This document shows, piece by piece, positions 36,309 to 45,336 of a DNA stretch of 64,000 nucleotides. The first letter of the stretch is position 1; every line of letters starts with the position of its first letter. The notes under the pieces were generated by a model, which saw only the letters and a program-made list of their open reading frames with translations, did not search any database and was not told where the DNA came from. This DNA comes from Cacconaster sp964598495 (GTDB taxonomy: Bacteria; Bacteroidota; Bacteroidia; Bacteroidales; UBA932). The position numbers were made by a program, and so were the translations under genes. The stretch covers positions 1 to 64,000 of the forward strand of contig CAZRBY010000003.1 of NCBI GenBank assembly GCA_964598495.1, in the 5' to 3' direction.

Positions 36309-37571
36309 CTATCTGATTATGGTCTGATCCCTGTCGGGGCCGATGGATATAATTTTTATAGGAACACCTGTTTCCTCTTCGATGAACTTGACATAACGTA
36401 CGAATTCGTAAGGAAGTTCCTCTTCTTCCCGTACTCCGGTGAGATCTCTCTTCCATCCCGGAAATTCACGGTATACGGGAGTCACTTCGGAAGAGGAATC
36501 GTAAGGCACCTGAGAAGAGTTATGTCCATCAATTACATACGACGTTGCTACCTTTACGGTATCGAATGAATCGAGAACATCGGATTTCATCATTATCAAA
36601 TCGGTGACTCCGTTAATCATTATCGCATATTTGAGAGCCACAAGGTCAAGCCAGCCGGTGCGACGCGGACGGCCGGTGGTAGCACCGAACTCAAATCCGC
36701 GACTACGTAGTTCTTCCCCTCTTTCATCAAAGAGCTCCGTTGGAAAAGGGCCGCTACCTACTCTGGTACAATAAGCTTTGAAAATACCATATACACGGCC
36801 CACAAGTTTTGGAGAGACTCCTAGCCCAATGCAGGCACCCGCACAAGCGGTAGATGATGAAGTAACAAAGGGATATGAGCCAAAATCAATGTCGAGCATC
36901 AGGCCCTGCGCCCCTTCAGCTAGAACTTTTTTCCCTGAAGTGAGCAGCTCATTGACCATATATTCGCTGTCAACAATATTGAAACTTCTGAGATATTCTA
37001 CTGCCTCAAACCACTCGGCCTCATTTTGCATGATATCATATTCAAAGTCAAATTGTCCGAGATATTCAATATGTTGTTTTTTCAGATCGTTGTATCTGGA
37101 GATGAAATCAGGCAAGAGGATGTCGCCCACCCTGAGTCCATTACGACCTATCTTGTCCATATAAGTAGGGGTGATGCCCTTAAGAGTGGATCCGATCTTT
37201 GCTGCTCCTTTAGCAGCCTCCTGAGCAGCATCTATCGTACGGTGTGTGGGTAAAATCAAATGAGCCTTTTTGGAAATGGCAAGACGCTTCCTTACGGGTA
37301 CGCCCATTTTTATGATGGTTTCGCATTCCCCTTTGAAAATAATGGGATCCAGCACAACACCGTTGCCTATGATATTTGTGGCATTGGAACGGAAAACCCC
37401 CGAAGGAACAGTATGTAATACAATTTTATGGCCTTCAAAATGAAGAGAATGACCCGCATTGGGTCCTCCCTGGAAACGAGCTATGACAGGATATGTGTCT
37501 GCAAGCACATCAACGATTTTTCCCTTGCCTTCGTCTCCCCATTGGAGTCCCAGAACTACATCAAGTGTCAT
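36309..37571 (-). CDS. purA: Adenylosuccinate synthetase
   Basis: 420 residues. GLQWGDEGKGKIVD is the P-loop and catalytic-Asp signature; GPNAGHS, QGLMLDIDFGSYPFVTSS and TRVGSGPFPTE follow in the normal order. Converts IMP and aspartate to adenylosuccinate with GTP. It begins the operon purA-dxs-FeoB-like, divergent from the MFS genes across 157 bp. Confidence 0.98.
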   Translation of the reverse strand: MTLDVVLGLQWGDEGKGKIVDVLADTYPVIARFQGGPNAGHSLHFEGHKIVLHTVPSGVFRSNATNIIGNGVVLDPIIFKGECETIIKMGVPVRKRLAISKKAHLILPTHRTIDAAQEAAKGAAKIGSTLKGITPTYMDKIGRNGLRVGDILLPDFISRYNDLKKQHIEYLGQFDFEYDIMQNEAEWFEAVEYLRSFNIVDSEYMVNELLTSGKKVLAEGAQGLMLDIDFGSYPFVTSSSTACAGACIGLGVSPKLVGRVYGIFKAYCTRVGSGPFPTELFDERGEELRSRGFEFGATTGRPRRTGWLDLVALKYAIMINGVTDLIMMKSDVLDSFDTVKVATSYVIDGHNSSQVPYDSSSEVTPVYREFPGWKRDLTGVREEEELPYEFVRYVKFIEEETGVPIKIISIGPDRDQTIIR

Positions 37572-37728
37572 AATATATAATTATATGGATTTTGAATTAA
37601 CATGCTAAGGTACAACTTATATTCCAATTGCAGAAATAAAACTGGAGGGTCCCAATTATATTTTGCCGTTTCGTTGAAATGCACTATTTTTAACATTTCT
37701 TTGAAAAAAATCATAAAAAAAGATAATT

Positions 37729-39106
37729 ATGGCAGAAAAATTGGCTAAACTGATCAACGACTCACCTTTGGCAAGGTGGAGTGCTCTGATACTCATCTCT
37801 CTGATGATGTTTTTCGCATACATGTTCGTTGATGTAATGTCACCGCTCAAATCCCTCGTGNNNNNNNNNNGAAAGTTCTCTCGGATGGGATAGCGGCGTA
37901 TTCGGCACTTATGCCGCATCCGAATACATCCTTAATGTATGTGGATTTCTTATCATCGCAGGTATTATCCTCGACAAAATGGGCGTCCGTTTTACCGGCA
38001 CACTCTCCGCTTCACTGATGGTGATCGGAGCAGCCATAAAGTTTGTAGGTATCACTGACTGGTTTCAGACTACCGAATTCAGCGCATGGCTCGGTAGCTG
38101 GTGGACAGCTCTTCCCAGCAGCGCCAAGATGGCATCCCTCGGTTTCATGATTTTCGGATGCGGCGCTGAAATGGCCGGTACTACGGTTTCTAAGATTATT
38201 GCAAAATGGTTTAAAGGCAAGGAAATGGCCCTCGCAATGGGTCTCGAAATGGCTATCGCCCGTCTTGGCGTATTCGCCGTAATGTGGCTTGCCCCTATCA
38301 TTGCCGCCCGTTACAACGCTTCTGTACTTGCCCCTGTAGCATTTTGCTCCGCACTACTGTGTGTCGGTCTGATCTTCTTCCTAGTATTCACCGTAATGGA
38401 TCGCAAGCTTGACAAACAGTTTGTTCAGGCCGGTATTGCCTCCGGAGAGAAGAACTCCGAGGACGAATTCCGGGTAAAGGATCTTGGAAAAATTTTCTCG
38501 AGCAAGATGTTCTGGATTGTGGCTCTGCTCTGCGTGCTCTACTACAGCGCTATTTTCCCCTTCCAGAGATATGCACCCAACTTTCTCGAGGTGACTCTGA
38601 ATATCGATGCCGGTACGGCTTCACGACTATTCAGCTTTTTCCCTATCCTGGCAATGATCCTAACTCCCGTGCTTGGAATTTTCCTTGACCTTAAGGGAAA
38701 GGGAGCATCCATGCTGATGCTCGGATCCATCATAATGATAGTATGTCACCTGAGTTTCGCATTCATACTGCCCCTATACCCTCATAAATGGTTTGCATTT
38801 CTGCTGATAGTGATACTTGGAGTATCTTTCTCTCTTGTGCCTGCAGCCCTCTGGCCTTCAGTTCCCAAGATTATTGACGAAAAGATCCTCGGATCAGCCT
38901 ACTGTCTTATCTTCTGGGTGCAGAACATCGGTCTGAGCTTCGTGCCTCTTCTCATCGGAAAGGTACTCCTCCATACCGGTGGATATTTCGCTCCAATGCT
39001 CATCTTCTCGAGCTTCGGCGTGCTTGCTTTCATTTTCACTTTCCTCTTAAAGGCGGAAGACCGTCGCAAAGGCTACGGCCTCGAATTGCCCAATATAAGG
39101 AAATAA
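37729..39106 (+). CDS. MFS transporter 1 (crosses an N-run)
   Basis: The start ATG at 37729 (MAEKLAKLIND) opens 44 codons to 37860; the frame reopens at 37871 and runs to 39106. Dropping the ten N gives SPLKSLV-ESSLGWDSGVFG, which aligns without a gap to the equivalent loop of relatives, so the protein is about 455 residues with 12 helices. Motifs KWFKGKEMALAMGLEMAIARLG and LDKMGVRFTG recur in the next gene, showing a tandem duplication. The substrate is not clear. Confidence 0.8.
37861..37870. other. Assembly gap (10 N) in the first MFS gene
   Basis: Ten N that shift the frame; zero missing bases restores the gene exactly. Confidence 0.85.
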
Positions 39107-39142
39107 CCCCGAATAAAACTAATAACTTTATAACAACATTTT

Positions 39143-40540
39143 ATGACTGAACAACAAATTCGAGCCAAGAAAAAGAACATACACAGATGGGCCTGGATTG
39201 CTCTCGCGTGCCTCGTGGTACCGATGTTTGCTTCCTACTTCTTCGATGACATGTTCTCAACTCTCTCCCACATCTTTAAGCATCCCGAAATGCTGGAGCT
39301 CGGTTGGGACGCTGCCAACTATGGCTTTTATGCGGGAGGCTACTCCTTCCTCTGCGTATGGGGCGGCCTGATTATCTGCGGTATGCTTCTCGACAAATGG
39401 GGTGTACGCATAACAGGATCCATATTCGTAGGTTTGATGATTGCCGGTGCGGCACTGGTCTATGTGGCCATCTCCACACCTTCCATTGTGGCTGCAGGTC
39501 ACTCCCTTACTGTGGCTTACATTGGCTGTATGCTCTTCGGACTCGGCAGTGAGATTGCAGGAGTGGGTGTTACCCGTTCCATTGCCAAATGGTTTAAAGG
39601 CAGTTACACTGCACTCGCAATGGGACTCCAGCTGGCCATTGCCAGACTCGGCACGGCAACTGCATTTATACTATCACCCAGACTCGTTTCTGCCGCTGCA
39701 AACGGTATGTATCCTCTTAGTGAGACCAGTAAGCCTGCTTTGTTCGGACTAGGGCTCCTCCTGATTGGAGGTATCCTTTGGGCCATCTTCGTTGCAATGG
39801 ACGCAAAGTTTGACCGGATAACCGGTGCAACTGACAAAGTTGTCACTTCCGATGAAGACAAGTTCAAATTCTCCGACATTTTCAGGGTTCTTGGCAACAA
39901 ACATTTTATCCTTATTTCGCTTCTCTGCGTCTTCTTCTATGTTTGCATCATTTCATTCAAGAAGTTTGCGACATCCATCCTCATACCTCGTTTCGGAATA
40001 GAGCTGGAGGCTGCTACCTGGATGATCTCAATGATACCTTTTTTCACCGTTGTCGGTACTCCCCTCTTCGGTGTTCTGGTTGACAAACTCGGAAAAGCGA
40101 CAAGGTGGATGATAGCCGGTGCTGTTATGGTATTTGTAGCACACCTCATAATAGCTTTCGCACCTGCTGGTGTTCCTCTGTACGGATATGTCGGAATTGC
40201 CATTCTCGGAACAGGTTATTCACTTGTACCCGCAGCAATGTGGCCTTCAGTCCCCAAGATTGTACCTGAAAAGAACCTCGGAACAGCATATTCTCTTATC
40301 TACTGGATTCAGAATATGGGTATGCTCCTTGTGCCTATGTTTGTCGGCAGAATTTTCAAAAAGACCATTACTGCCGAGGTTGGTTCAGAGTTCTTTGCAC
40401 AGCAGGAAGTAACTGCAGCTGTTAATGCAGAGTACATATTTATCGTACTCGGCATGATTGCCATAACAGTTTCCATCCTCCTGGCGCGTTCTGCAAAAAG
40501 GAACCCCCATCTGGAGCTGGACGAACCCAACAAGAAGTAA
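39143..40540 (+). CDS. MFS transporter 2
   Basis: 465 residues with about 12 membrane helices, a paralogue of the preceding gene (36 bp upstream): it repeats LDKWGVRITG, KWFKGSYTALAMGLQLAIARLG and GTGYSLVPAAMWPSVPKIVPEKNLGTAYSLIYWIQNMG. Two related MFS genes in one operon may form a heteromer or serve related substrates. The substrate is unknown. Confidence 0.85.
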   Translation: MTEQQIRAKKKNIHRWAWIALACLVVPMFASYFFDDMFSTLSHIFKHPEMLELGWDAANYGFYAGGYSFLCVWGGLIICGMLLDKWGVRITGSIFVGLMIAGAALVYVAISTPSIVAAGHSLTVAYIGCMLFGLGSEIAGVGVTRSIAKWFKGSYTALAMGLQLAIARLGTATAFILSPRLVSAAANGMYPLSETSKPALFGLGLLLIGGILWAIFVAMDAKFDRITGATDKVVTSDEDKFKFSDIFRVLGNKHFILISLLCVFFYVCIISFKKFATSILIPRFGIELEAATWMISMIPFFTVVGTPLFGVLVDKLGKATRWMIAGAVMVFVAHLIIAFAPAGVPLYGYVGIAILGTGYSLVPAAMWPSVPKIVPEKNLGTAYSLIYWIQNMGMLLVPMFVGRIFKKTITAEVGSEFFAQQEVTAAVNAEYIFIVLGMIAITVSILLARSAKRNPHLELDEPNKK

Positions 40541-40555
40541 AAAACTCACATCATC

Positions 40556-41845
40556 ATGCAGAAACTTCGGTATTGTCTATCATTCGTAATTCTACTCTCC
40601 GTATCATCTGTTTCCTTTGGCCAGAACCACGCAAAGGGTTATTACAAAGATATATTCTTTGACGGAGGTATATTTCTCAACTCTTATTCTGATCTTCCTG
40701 CAGCAAACTATTTGAATCTATCCATCGAGATGTTTAATTCGTCCAAAAGCGAGGATCTAAATGCTCTGGACACGCTTATTCAGACCTTATTGTATTGCGG
40801 CTCTGAAATGGATGAGAACGGCATCCTTCTCTATCCCGATGGAACACCGAGATTCAGAATGATATACACAAACGGCGGAAAGGCTACACAGCACGGACGT
40901 TCTCTCGGAGAAAAAGGGCGTGAAAACATACGTCGATTTGTTTCAGAAGGCGGCAGCTACCTCGGCACCTGTGCCGGTGCATACATAGCCTCAAAAGGTT
41001 TCATGAAAGACAGCGGCATAGTAGACGTTCCGGAGTACTATGGAATATGGCCGGGTTATACGAGGGGAACTACTCTGAATAAGTCCTTCACATCACTGAT
41101 TGTAGAGAAAAGATCCCCTCTGCTCAAATATTATTCTTTCGGCGGTGATATGGTGATCGACAGTGTACGACACAACGGCGGATGCTTTGCATGGATGGAG
41201 GATAATGTACCTGAAGGTACTGAGGTTACATTACGCTATGACGGAGATACCCTAAAAATTGAGAGAAACATCCATAAAGAAGTGGCAGGATGGGCATATA
41301 AGGCCTCCGAATATGATGGTCGCGTGGTTCTTATCGGCTCTCATCCTGAAAGAGTGGTTTCCGGAGAAAGACTGGAATTGATGTCCGCTATGATTAAGTA
41401 CGCCCTTGACGGAAACGGACGTCCGAAATTGAAAGGTGTTCTTAAAAATGGTGAACCTCGAGAGATGAAGTGTTCAACCTCTGATAACAATCCGGCATTT
41501 ACAAAAATCGGAGATAGACAGTATCATCATTTTGCCGTAGATATACCGAAGAATATCGATAAGGTGACAATCGTCATTACTCCTCAGAAAGGTTGGGAAA
41601 GATTCGATTTATACTTATTTGCTAATCCCGAATCTTTTGCTTTCAATGACAACTCTTTGTATTTTAATGTCGCCAACGGAGTTGCCAAGGAATTGAAAAT
41701 AACCAAACCGACTGCCGGCAAACTGTACATTTCAGTTTTTTGTGCAACAACAGTGGATACGGAGCCAACTTCATACGGACAACAGTACACAGGTCGTACT
41801 GATGTCCTGAACGGTGTTCCATACACTATAAGCGTATTCTATTGA
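40556..41845 (+). CDS. Secreted glutamine-amidotransferase-like (BPL_N) protein with PPC domain
   Basis: 429 residues with an N-terminal signal peptide ending near SFGQ (residue 22). Residues about 30-275 form a class I amidotransferase-like domain of the biotin-protein-ligase N-terminal type: FVSEGGSYLGTCAGAYIAS holds the nucleophile-position cysteine, and LIGSHPE gives a histidine and glutamate late in the domain. Residues about 300-429 resemble the pre-peptidase C-terminal (PPC) beta-sandwich domain. It lies 15 bp after the MFS pair and ends at a strong terminator, so the three form one operon. Substrate unknown. Confidence 0.7.
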   Translation: MQKLRYCLSFVILLSVSSVSFGQNHAKGYYKDIFFDGGIFLNSYSDLPAANYLNLSIEMFNSSKSEDLNALDTLIQTLLYCGSEMDENGILLYPDGTPRFRMIYTNGGKATQHGRSLGEKGRENIRRFVSEGGSYLGTCAGAYIASKGFMKDSGIVDVPEYYGIWPGYTRGTTLNKSFTSLIVEKRSPLLKYYSFGGDMVIDSVRHNGGCFAWMEDNVPEGTEVTLRYDGDTLKIERNIHKEVAGWAYKASEYDGRVVLIGSHPERVVSGERLELMSAMIKYALDGNGRPKLKGVLKNGEPREMKCSTSDNNPAFTKIGDRQYHHFAVDIPKNIDKVTIVITPQKGWERFDLYLFANPESFAFNDNSLYFNVANGVAKELKITKPTAGKLYISVFCATTVDTEPTSYGQQYTGRTDVLNGVPYTISVFY

Positions 41846-41898
41846 TTGCTCCGTCCGACTAATTCGATTGCATTCGATAAAAGATAACTATTGACGAC

Positions 41899-41933
41899 AT
41901 AACCCCAAAAGTTTTTTCAACTTTTGGGGTTAT
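41899..41933. terminator. Bidirectional terminator between the MFS operon and hppA
   Basis: A perfect 15-bp stem, ATAACCCCAAAAGTT (41899-41913) with AACTTTTGGGGTTAT (41919-41933), loop TTTTC. It separates the convergent genes ending at 41845 and 41958. Confidence 0.85.
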
Positions 41934-41957
41934 ATCATTCTTTACGATTCATATTAT

Positions 41958-44165
41958 TTACAATATCGAAAAAGCCACAGTCAAGCCGGCCATTACAATC
42001 GAAACCATGGACATCAGCTTGATTAGAATGTTGAGTGAAGGGCCTGAGGTATCTTTAAAGGGGTCACCTACAGTGTCACCGACAACCGTAGCCTTATGTG
42101 CTTCAGATCCCTTGCCGCCCAAATTGCCCTCCTCTACATATTTTTTGGCATTATCCCAAGCACCACCGGAGTTGGCCATAAATACTGCAAGTACGAATCC
42201 GGAGCCCAAACTTCCCAGCAACAATCCGACAACACCGGCTACATTGAAGACAATTCCTACGACAATGGGAACTATTATTGCAATAAGTGAAGGCATTAGC
42301 ATCTCCCTCTGTGCTCCACGGGTAGAAATCTCTACACATCTTGCATAATCAGGAGTTGCCTCACCGGTAAGTATACCCTTAATCTCACGGAACTGTCTGC
42401 GCACCTCATCCACCATCTTTTGGGCAGCGCGTCCAACAGCGTTCATGGTCAAACCACAGAATAGAAATGACATCATAGCACCGATGAATAGTCCGGCCAG
42501 TAGCTTGGGGTTCATCACATTGAGTTGATAATACTCCATAAGATCAGGGATTGTAGCTTGTGCTACCTCCACCTGGCGACCATAAATGTCAATTACTGTC
42601 TGCCCGATGTTCGCAAGACCGATCTTAATCTCCTCCAAATAGGATGCTAACAAAGCAAGCGCTGTCAAAGCTGCCGAGCCGATGGCAAATCCCTTACCGG
42701 TAGCAGCTGTTGTGTTACCAAGTGCATCTAGAAGGTCAGTCCTCTTCCGTACTTCAGGATCAAGATTACTCATCTGCGCATTACCTCCTGCATTATCAGC
42801 TATAGGACCATACGCATCTGTCGCAAGGGTAATACCCAAAGTAGAAAGCATACCTACTGCCGCGATACCTATACCGTAAAGTCCAAGACTCAGGTTATGT
42901 GCTGAAAGCATTGCAGATAATTCAAATTTGATGGCAAAGAGATATGCAAGAATAATAGCTAATGCAATGGTAACAACAGGAATTGCTGTTGAGATCATAC
43001 CTGCACCAACACCTGAGATAATCACTGTTGCGGGACCTGTTTCTGCACTTTTAGCCACTTTGCGAGTAGGTTTGTAGGAGTGAGATGTGTAGTATTCCGT
43101 CGAGCGTCCTATTATAATACCAGTCAGCAGTCCGACAATTACCGAACAAGAGATCCAAACCCAGTTTTCCAGTTTGAGAAGCCATAATATAACGAAGGTA
43201 AAGACCGCAATGAGTACTGCACTAAGATTTACTCCAAAACCGAGCGACTTAAGGAGCTTGTCCATTCCGGCATTTTCCTTGGTCCGTACTGTAAAGATAC
43301 CAATAATCGAAAGAACAATTCCCACCGCTGCAATCAACATCGGCGCAAATACGGCATTCATCTGAGCTTGATGTCCCACTGAGAAGAAAGCGGAAGCCCC
43401 AAGAGCTGCAGTAGCGAGGATTGCACCACAATAAGACTCATAGAGGTCTGCTCCCATACCTGCAACGTCACCAACATTATCTCCAACGTTGTCTGCAATT
43501 GTTGCAGGGTTACGAGGGTCATCTTCAGGAATACCTGCTTCAACTTTACCCACCAAGTCGGCTCCAACGTCGGCAGCTTTAGTATAAATACCCCCACCAA
43601 CGCGCGCAAAAAGTGCCTGAGTGGAGGCTCCCATACCGAAGGTCAGCATCGTGGTGGTTATAACCATCATTTTTTGTTCAGGCGTAGTCTCCTTAACAAA
43701 GGTCTCAAGTATGATATACCAGAGCGAGATATCCAACAGGCCAAGTCCTACAACTGTAAGGCCCATTACCGCTCCCGAGCGAAATGCCACTCTGAGTCCC
43801 GAATTAAGAGAATTTCTGCAAGCATTCGCTGTACGCGCAGAGGCATGAGTTGCGGTTTTCATACCGATAAATCCGGCAAGGCCGGAGAAAAAGCCTCCCG
43901 TCAAAAATGCAAAAGGCACCCAAGGATTTTGTACTCCAAAACCGTATGCAAGAATGGCAAAGAATAGGGCGAGAACGAGAAATACGATGGAAACTATCTT
44001 GTACTGTTGCTTTATATAGGCCATTGCCCCCTTTCTAACATGAGATGCTATCTCCCTCATTGTCGGAGTTCCTTCATCCGAACGCTTCATACGACGGTAA
44101 AATATAAAAGCAAATACCAGTGCGAAAATTGAGCATACCGGAATTACAAAAAAGATTGGAGTCAT
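41958..44165 (-). CDS. hppA: Membrane-bound ion-translocating pyrophosphatase
   Basis: 735 residues with about 16 membrane helices. The catalytic loop GGGIYTKAADVGADLVGKVE and DNVGDNVGDVAGMGADLYESY, and the later DAYGPIADNAGGNAQM and HKATVVGDTVGDPFKDTSGP segments, bind magnesium pyrophosphate. GNTTAATGKG has alanine where potassium-independent enzymes carry lysine, so it is predicted to need potassium. Whether it pumps protons, sodium or both cannot be read with certainty here. Confidence 0.96.
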   Translation of the reverse strand: MTPIFFVIPVCSIFALVFAFIFYRRMKRSDEGTPTMREIASHVRKGAMAYIKQQYKIVSIVFLVLALFFAILAYGFGVQNPWVPFAFLTGGFFSGLAGFIGMKTATHASARTANACRNSLNSGLRVAFRSGAVMGLTVVGLGLLDISLWYIILETFVKETTPEQKMMVITTTMLTFGMGASTQALFARVGGGIYTKAADVGADLVGKVEAGIPEDDPRNPATIADNVGDNVGDVAGMGADLYESYCGAILATAALGASAFFSVGHQAQMNAVFAPMLIAAVGIVLSIIGIFTVRTKENAGMDKLLKSLGFGVNLSAVLIAVFTFVILWLLKLENWVWISCSVIVGLLTGIIIGRSTEYYTSHSYKPTRKVAKSAETGPATVIISGVGAGMISTAIPVVTIALAIILAYLFAIKFELSAMLSAHNLSLGLYGIGIAAVGMLSTLGITLATDAYGPIADNAGGNAQMSNLDPEVRKRTDLLDALGNTTAATGKGFAIGSAALTALALLASYLEEIKIGLANIGQTVIDIYGRQVEVAQATIPDLMEYYQLNVMNPKLLAGLFIGAMMSFLFCGLTMNAVGRAAQKMVDEVRRQFREIKGILTGEATPDYARCVEISTRGAQREMLMPSLIAIIVPIVVGIVFNVAGVVGLLLGSLGSGFVLAVFMANSGGAWDNAKKYVEEGNLGGKGSEAHKATVVGDTVGDPFKDTSGPSLNILIKLMSMVSIVMAGLTVAFSIL

Positions 44166-44454
44166 GATGGTGTAGTTTTGAGTTATAAGTGGGTAGTTAT
44201 GAGTAGTGATTAGTTTGGAGTTATAAGTTGTGAGTATCGGGTGTTGAGTTACGGGGTACGGGGTATGTTTTGAGTTTTAAGTGAATAGTGGGTAGTTTGG
44301 AGTATGGAGTATGCAGTGTAGCTTGGTTAGGTTGGTGTAGATTCGTGCAGCGCCCTTTAATGTAGTGTACAATGTAATGTATAGTACAATTTTAAAAAGT
44401 GTTGTGTTGTATAATGTAGTGTAGCGTAGCGTAGTATTGGAGTGATTTTATAAT
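44166..44454. repeat. C-poor, G/T-rich degenerate repeat spacer
   Basis: The 289 bp between hppA and murI hold no gene. The plus strand has only about 15 C, none in the first 55 bases. Short motifs recur: GAGTTATAAGT (44180-44190 and 44218-44228), TGGAGTATGGAGTATG, ACGGGGTACGGGGT (44251-44264) and GTAGTGTAGCGTAGCGTAGT near 44418. The block 44246-44264 is 17/19 identical to the minus strand of 20082-20100. No promoter for hppA was recognised inside it. Confidence 0.7.
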
Positions 44455-45234
44455 TTAAATTGAAATTTCAGTAAAAAATAAATCATCTAACTCTGGTATT
44501 TCACGACGAACCAACATCTTGAGTACGGTCATATCTCCCGTAGAACAGAAAAAAGACTCTCCACTCCCTTGAGATATATCCCGCAAATGAGAGAGTACTC
44601 TCATAGTCTGAGCAGCAACTGCCGGCGCAGGATTGACGATCACGACTTCAGGGCCTGCAATTCTGCGTATTGCCTCTTCCAAAAATGGATAATGGGTACA
44701 ACCCAAAACTATGTGGTCCGCTCCTGCGGCAACCATACCATCAATATGGTGGTGCAGTAGATTATCAATTTCCGGCGAGTCGAAAACACCTCTCTCAATC
44801 GCCTCCACGAGCCCCTCTCCCACCTGCTCAACCACTCTTACATCCCCTGCAAAGCGCGTCAGCGTATCGAGATAAAGAGTTCCTCTAAATGTCCCGGCAG
44901 TGGCAAGAACCCCTACCACACCACTTTTTGAGTGCAATGCAGCAGGTTTAATAGCCGGCTCCATCCCTACAAAGGGAACATCAAATTCCTCCCTTAGTGA
45001 ACCGATGGCTGCTGCAGTAGCCGTATTGCAAGCAACTACAACAATCTCTGCCCCTTTATTAATGAGATAATCGGATATACTAACCGCCCTCTCCCTGATA
45101 AATACCGGATCTTTTGGTCCGTAAGGACAAAAAGCCCCGTCAGAAAGATAGAGACAGGATTCACCAGGCATCAGGCGATAAATCTCACGCCAAACGGACA
45201 ATCCGCCTACTCCGGAATCGAAAATGCCAATCAT
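44455..45234 (-). CDS. murI: Glutamate racemase
   Basis: 259 residues. IFDSGVGGLSV, the first catalytic cysteine in VVACNTATAAA, the second in VLGCTHYPFLEE, and YLSDGAFCPYG are typical. Supplies D-glutamate for peptidoglycan. A TAACTTTG element lies just before the start codon (plus 45239-45246). In related genomes murI often follows the ompH genes; here they are about 16 kb apart. Confidence 0.96.
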   Translation of the reverse strand: MIGIFDSGVGGLSVWREIYRLMPGESCLYLSDGAFCPYGPKDPVFIRERAVSISDYLINKGAEIVVVACNTATAAAIGSLREEFDVPFVGMEPAIKPAALHSKSGVVGVLATAGTFRGTLYLDTLTRFAGDVRVVEQVGEGLVEAIERGVFDSPEIDNLLHHHIDGMVAAGADHIVLGCTHYPFLEEAIRRIAGPEVVIVNPAPAVAAQTMRVLSHLRDISQGSGESFFCSTGDMTVLKMLVRREIPELDDLFFTEISI

Positions 45235-45272
45235 CGGTCAAAGTTACTAAAAAAATCTCCTGATTATACAAC

Positions 45273-45306
45273 AAAGGCCCCGAAAGTTACACTTTCGAGG
45301 CCTTTT
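45273..45306 (-). terminator. Terminator of the downstream SusC/SusD operon
   Basis: AAAGGCCCCGAAAG (from 45273) pairs with CTTTCGAGGCCTTT (45292-45305) around a TTACA-type loop with one mismatch. On the minus strand T-rich sequence follows. It lies 30 bp past the SusD stop at 45337. Confidence 0.7.
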
Positions 45307-45336
45307 ATCGGACGAAACCGTCCCGAACATCAATGA

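Noticed and set aside
37572..37728. Defined promoters for purA and the MFS operon
   Set aside because: Several TATTTTG-like strings exist but none has a matching -33 element at 18-20 bp, so no specific call is made.
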